Origin: JAKFFN01 sp036675025
Lineage (GTDB): Bacteria > Sumerlaeota > Sumerlaeia > Sumerlaeales > Sumerlaeaceae
Length of the DNA: 7,704 bases
Assembly (NCBI GenBank): GCA_036675025.1
Contig: JAKFFN010000245.1
Location: forward strand, 1 to 7,704
Direction: 5' to 3'
The notes beneath the pieces are model-generated. The model was not told the origin of the DNA. It saw only the letters and a program-made list of their open reading frames with translations, and did not search any database. The translations under genes were made by a program, and so were the position numbers. This document shows, one piece after another, positions 6,190-7,704 of the stretch; positions within the stretch are counted from its first letter, which is position 1; every line of letters begins with the position of its first letter.

Positions 6190-7704
6190 ATGGAACCGCT
6201 CGACGCAAACAACGCAGGCGACAACACCGGCAGCACCTGCCCCAACTGCGGACAGCCCCTCCCGGCGGATACCCCGCTGGGAGGGCTCTGCCCGGCCTGT
6301 CTTTTAAAATCCGGCTTCTACAGCGGCACTGTGCCCGAGCCCGAACCCGAGCCTGCCCGTCGCCAGAAGTTTGCCGCTCCCACCGTAGAAGAACTCCAAC
6401 CCCACTTCCCCCACCTCGAGATACTCGAACTCATAGGGCGCGGCGGCATGGGCGCCGTCTACAAGGCACGCCAGCCTAAGCTCAACCGGCTCGTCGCGCT
6501 CAAGATCCTGGCCCGCGATCCCGCCACCGATGCCCGCTTCGCCGACCGCTTCCAGCGCGAAGCCCAGGCCCTGGCCCGCATGAACCACCCGAACATCGTG
6601 ACCGTTTACGATTTCGGCGAAGCCGGCGGCCACTATTACCTGCTCATGGAACACGTGGACGGCCTCAACCTCCGCCAGATCGAACACGGCAACAAGATCA
6701 CGCCGGAAGAAGCCCTCACCATCGTGCCGCCTATTTGCGATGCGCTTCAATACGCGCACAGCCAGGGAATCGTACATCGCGACATCAAACCCGAAAACAT
6801 CCTTCTCGACAAAGACGGCCGCGTAAAGATCGCCGACTTCGGCATCGCGAAAATCCTCGGCACCGCCACCAGCCCCGAAGAACCCCTCACCGGCGATGAA
6901 CAGCGCGTGGGCACTCCCCATTACATGGCCCCCGAGCAGGTAGAAAAACCTACCACCGTCGACCACCGCGCAGACATCTATTCCCTCGGCGTCGTCTTCT
7001 ACGAAATGCTCACCGGCGAACTCCCCCTCGGCCGCTTCGCCCCGCCATCAGAAAAAGTTCACATCGACGTCCGTATCGACGAGATCGTCCTCCGCGCCCT
7101 GGAGAAAGAACCCGAACTCCGCTACCAGCATGCCAGTGAGATTCGAACCTCTGTAGAATCACTTACGACAAAAGACCGGGGCACGGCGCACGATAAAGGC
7201 TACGGCTCCAACGCTCCCCCTTCCGGACTCGATACCCGTACATGGGGCCCCTTCCTCTCGCCAAAGACGCGCGAAATCTGCCAGCACATGACAGAGCAGG
7301 AAAAGAACGAAACCGCCCGACGCGGCCTGGTCTGGGGTATCTTATGCGCAACGCTATCGTTCCTGCCCGTCTTCGCCGCGGTCAACGGCACCATCTCACC
7401 ATGGGTCGCCGTGGCAGCGTTCGCCGTACTCTTTGGCGTCGCTATTCCCATAATCAGGGGAATGCAGCGTCAATTCCTGGCATCCACCCAGTGGGCACGC
7501 GAGCAGGGGATACAGGCAGAGGACATAAAGCTGAACAGCTTCCCGGGCACCGGCAACGGATCCTCCCGTGGCGGGATGTCTGACATCGCGAAATTCCTCA
7601 TGTTCTTTGGCATCTTCCTGACCCTTCTGGCGCTGTATCTTGTGACTGCCTCAGGCTTTGACCAGTTTGGCATTGTCTTCTTCTTCGTCATCGTGATGTC
7701 GGGT
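6190..7704 (+). CDS. Zinc-ribbon Hanks-type serine/threonine protein kinase with C-terminal membrane segments (partial, open at right edge)
   Basis: The reading frame is open for all 505 codons to the window end, so the C-terminus is missing. Residues 17-37 hold a zinc ribbon (CPNC at 17-20, CPAC at 34-37). A Pro-Glu linker PEPEPEP (49-55) follows. The kinase domain spans about 77-325: glycine loop IGRGGMGAVYKA (82-93), lysine K105 in VALK, glutamate E124, HRDIKPEN at 196-203 with catalytic D198, DFG at 216-218, GTPHYMAPEQ at 241-250, and DIYSLGVVFYEMLTGELP at 262-279. Every catalytic residue is present, so it should be active, phosphorylating Ser/Thr on proteins. Hydrophobic segments near 379-398, 404-423, 465-486 and 492-503 anchor it in the inner membrane, with the kinase domain expected in the cytoplasm. 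The upstream sigma factor is the likely partner. What the membrane part senses, and whether a sensor domain follows, cannot be seen here. Confidence 0.95.
   Translation, partial: MEPLDANNAGDNTGSTCPNCGQPLPADTPLGGLCPACLLKSGFYSGTVPEPEPEPARRQKFAAPTVEELQPHFPHLEILELIGRGGMGAVYKARQPKLNRLVALKILARDPATDARFADRFQREAQALARMNHPNIVTVYDFGEAGGHYYLLMEHVDGLNLRQIEHGNKITPEEALTIVPPICDALQYAHSQGIVHRDIKPENILLDKDGRVKIADFGIAKILGTATSPEEPLTGDEQRVGTPHYMAPEQVEKPTTVDHRADIYSLGVVFYEMLTGELPLGRFAPPSEKVHIDVRIDEIVLRALEKEPELRYQHASEIRTSVESLTTKDRGTAHDKGYGSNAPPSGLDTRTWGPFLSPKTREICQHMTEQEKNETARRGLVWGILCATLSFLPVFAAVNGTISPWVAVAAFAVLFGVAIPIIRGMQRQFLASTQWAREQGIQAEDIKLNSFPGTGNGSSRGGMSDIAKFLMFFGIFLTLLALYLVTASGFDQFGIVFFFVIVMSG

Noticed and set aside
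6304..6966. Minus-strand frame opposite the kinase
   Set aside because: It lies antisense to invariant kinase motifs and has no recognisable domain.
1..7704. CRISPR array, tRNA, rRNA or complete insertion sequence
   Set aside because: No regularly spaced repeats, no tRNA or rRNA-like conserved stretch, and no transposase reading frame with terminal repeats was seen on either strand.

Overview
The window reads like a chromosomal segment of a Verrucomicrobiota or related PVC-group bacterium. This is an inference from gene families. The strongest clue is an ECF-type sigma factor opening with an FATTHWSLV-like segment, followed by a Ser/Thr kinase with an N-terminal CPxC/CPxC zinc ribbon. A secreted family 2 glycosidase and a MazG fit the same setting. 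Most genes are moderately GC-rich with C-ending codons; one gene (4380-4997) is visibly richer in A+T.

Layout, left to right. Positions 1-912 (minus) hold the N-terminal part of a secreted glycoside hydrolase family 2 protein, interrupted by an in-frame TAA at 103-105; the family-like sequence resumes in the same frame and runs off the left edge. Positions 1169-1990 (minus) encode a full-length two-domain MazG NTP pyrophosphohydrolase. The 204-bp divergent spacer 1991-2194 carries two tandem copies of a palindromic 15-mer, a candidate operator. Positions 2195-4240 (plus, GTG start) encode a polytopic membrane protein with an O-antigen ligase/polymerase-like core and a C-terminal TPR domain. 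Just past it lies an intrinsic-terminator-like hairpin whose U-tract points to the minus strand, although no minus-strand gene is left to use it. Positions 4380-4997 (plus) encode an atypical-composition NYN (PIN-like) nuclease-family protein behind a small perfect inverted repeat.

Positions 5138-5902 (plus) encode the sigma factor. After a 287-bp spacer with dyad sequences, positions 6190-7704 (plus) encode a zinc-ribbon Ser/Thr protein kinase with membrane segments, still open at the right edge.

Functional links: the sigma factor and kinase most likely form one signalling unit in which the kinase replaces a classical anti-sigma factor. The other genes do not form an obvious pathway. The MazG gene and the ligase-like gene share a divergent control region, and the NYN gene looks like a later arrival between two host blocks. 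I did not identify a complete new multi-gene system. The best leads are the interrupted glycosidase, the tandem palindrome, the orphan terminator next to the atypical NYN gene, and the sigma-kinase pair.
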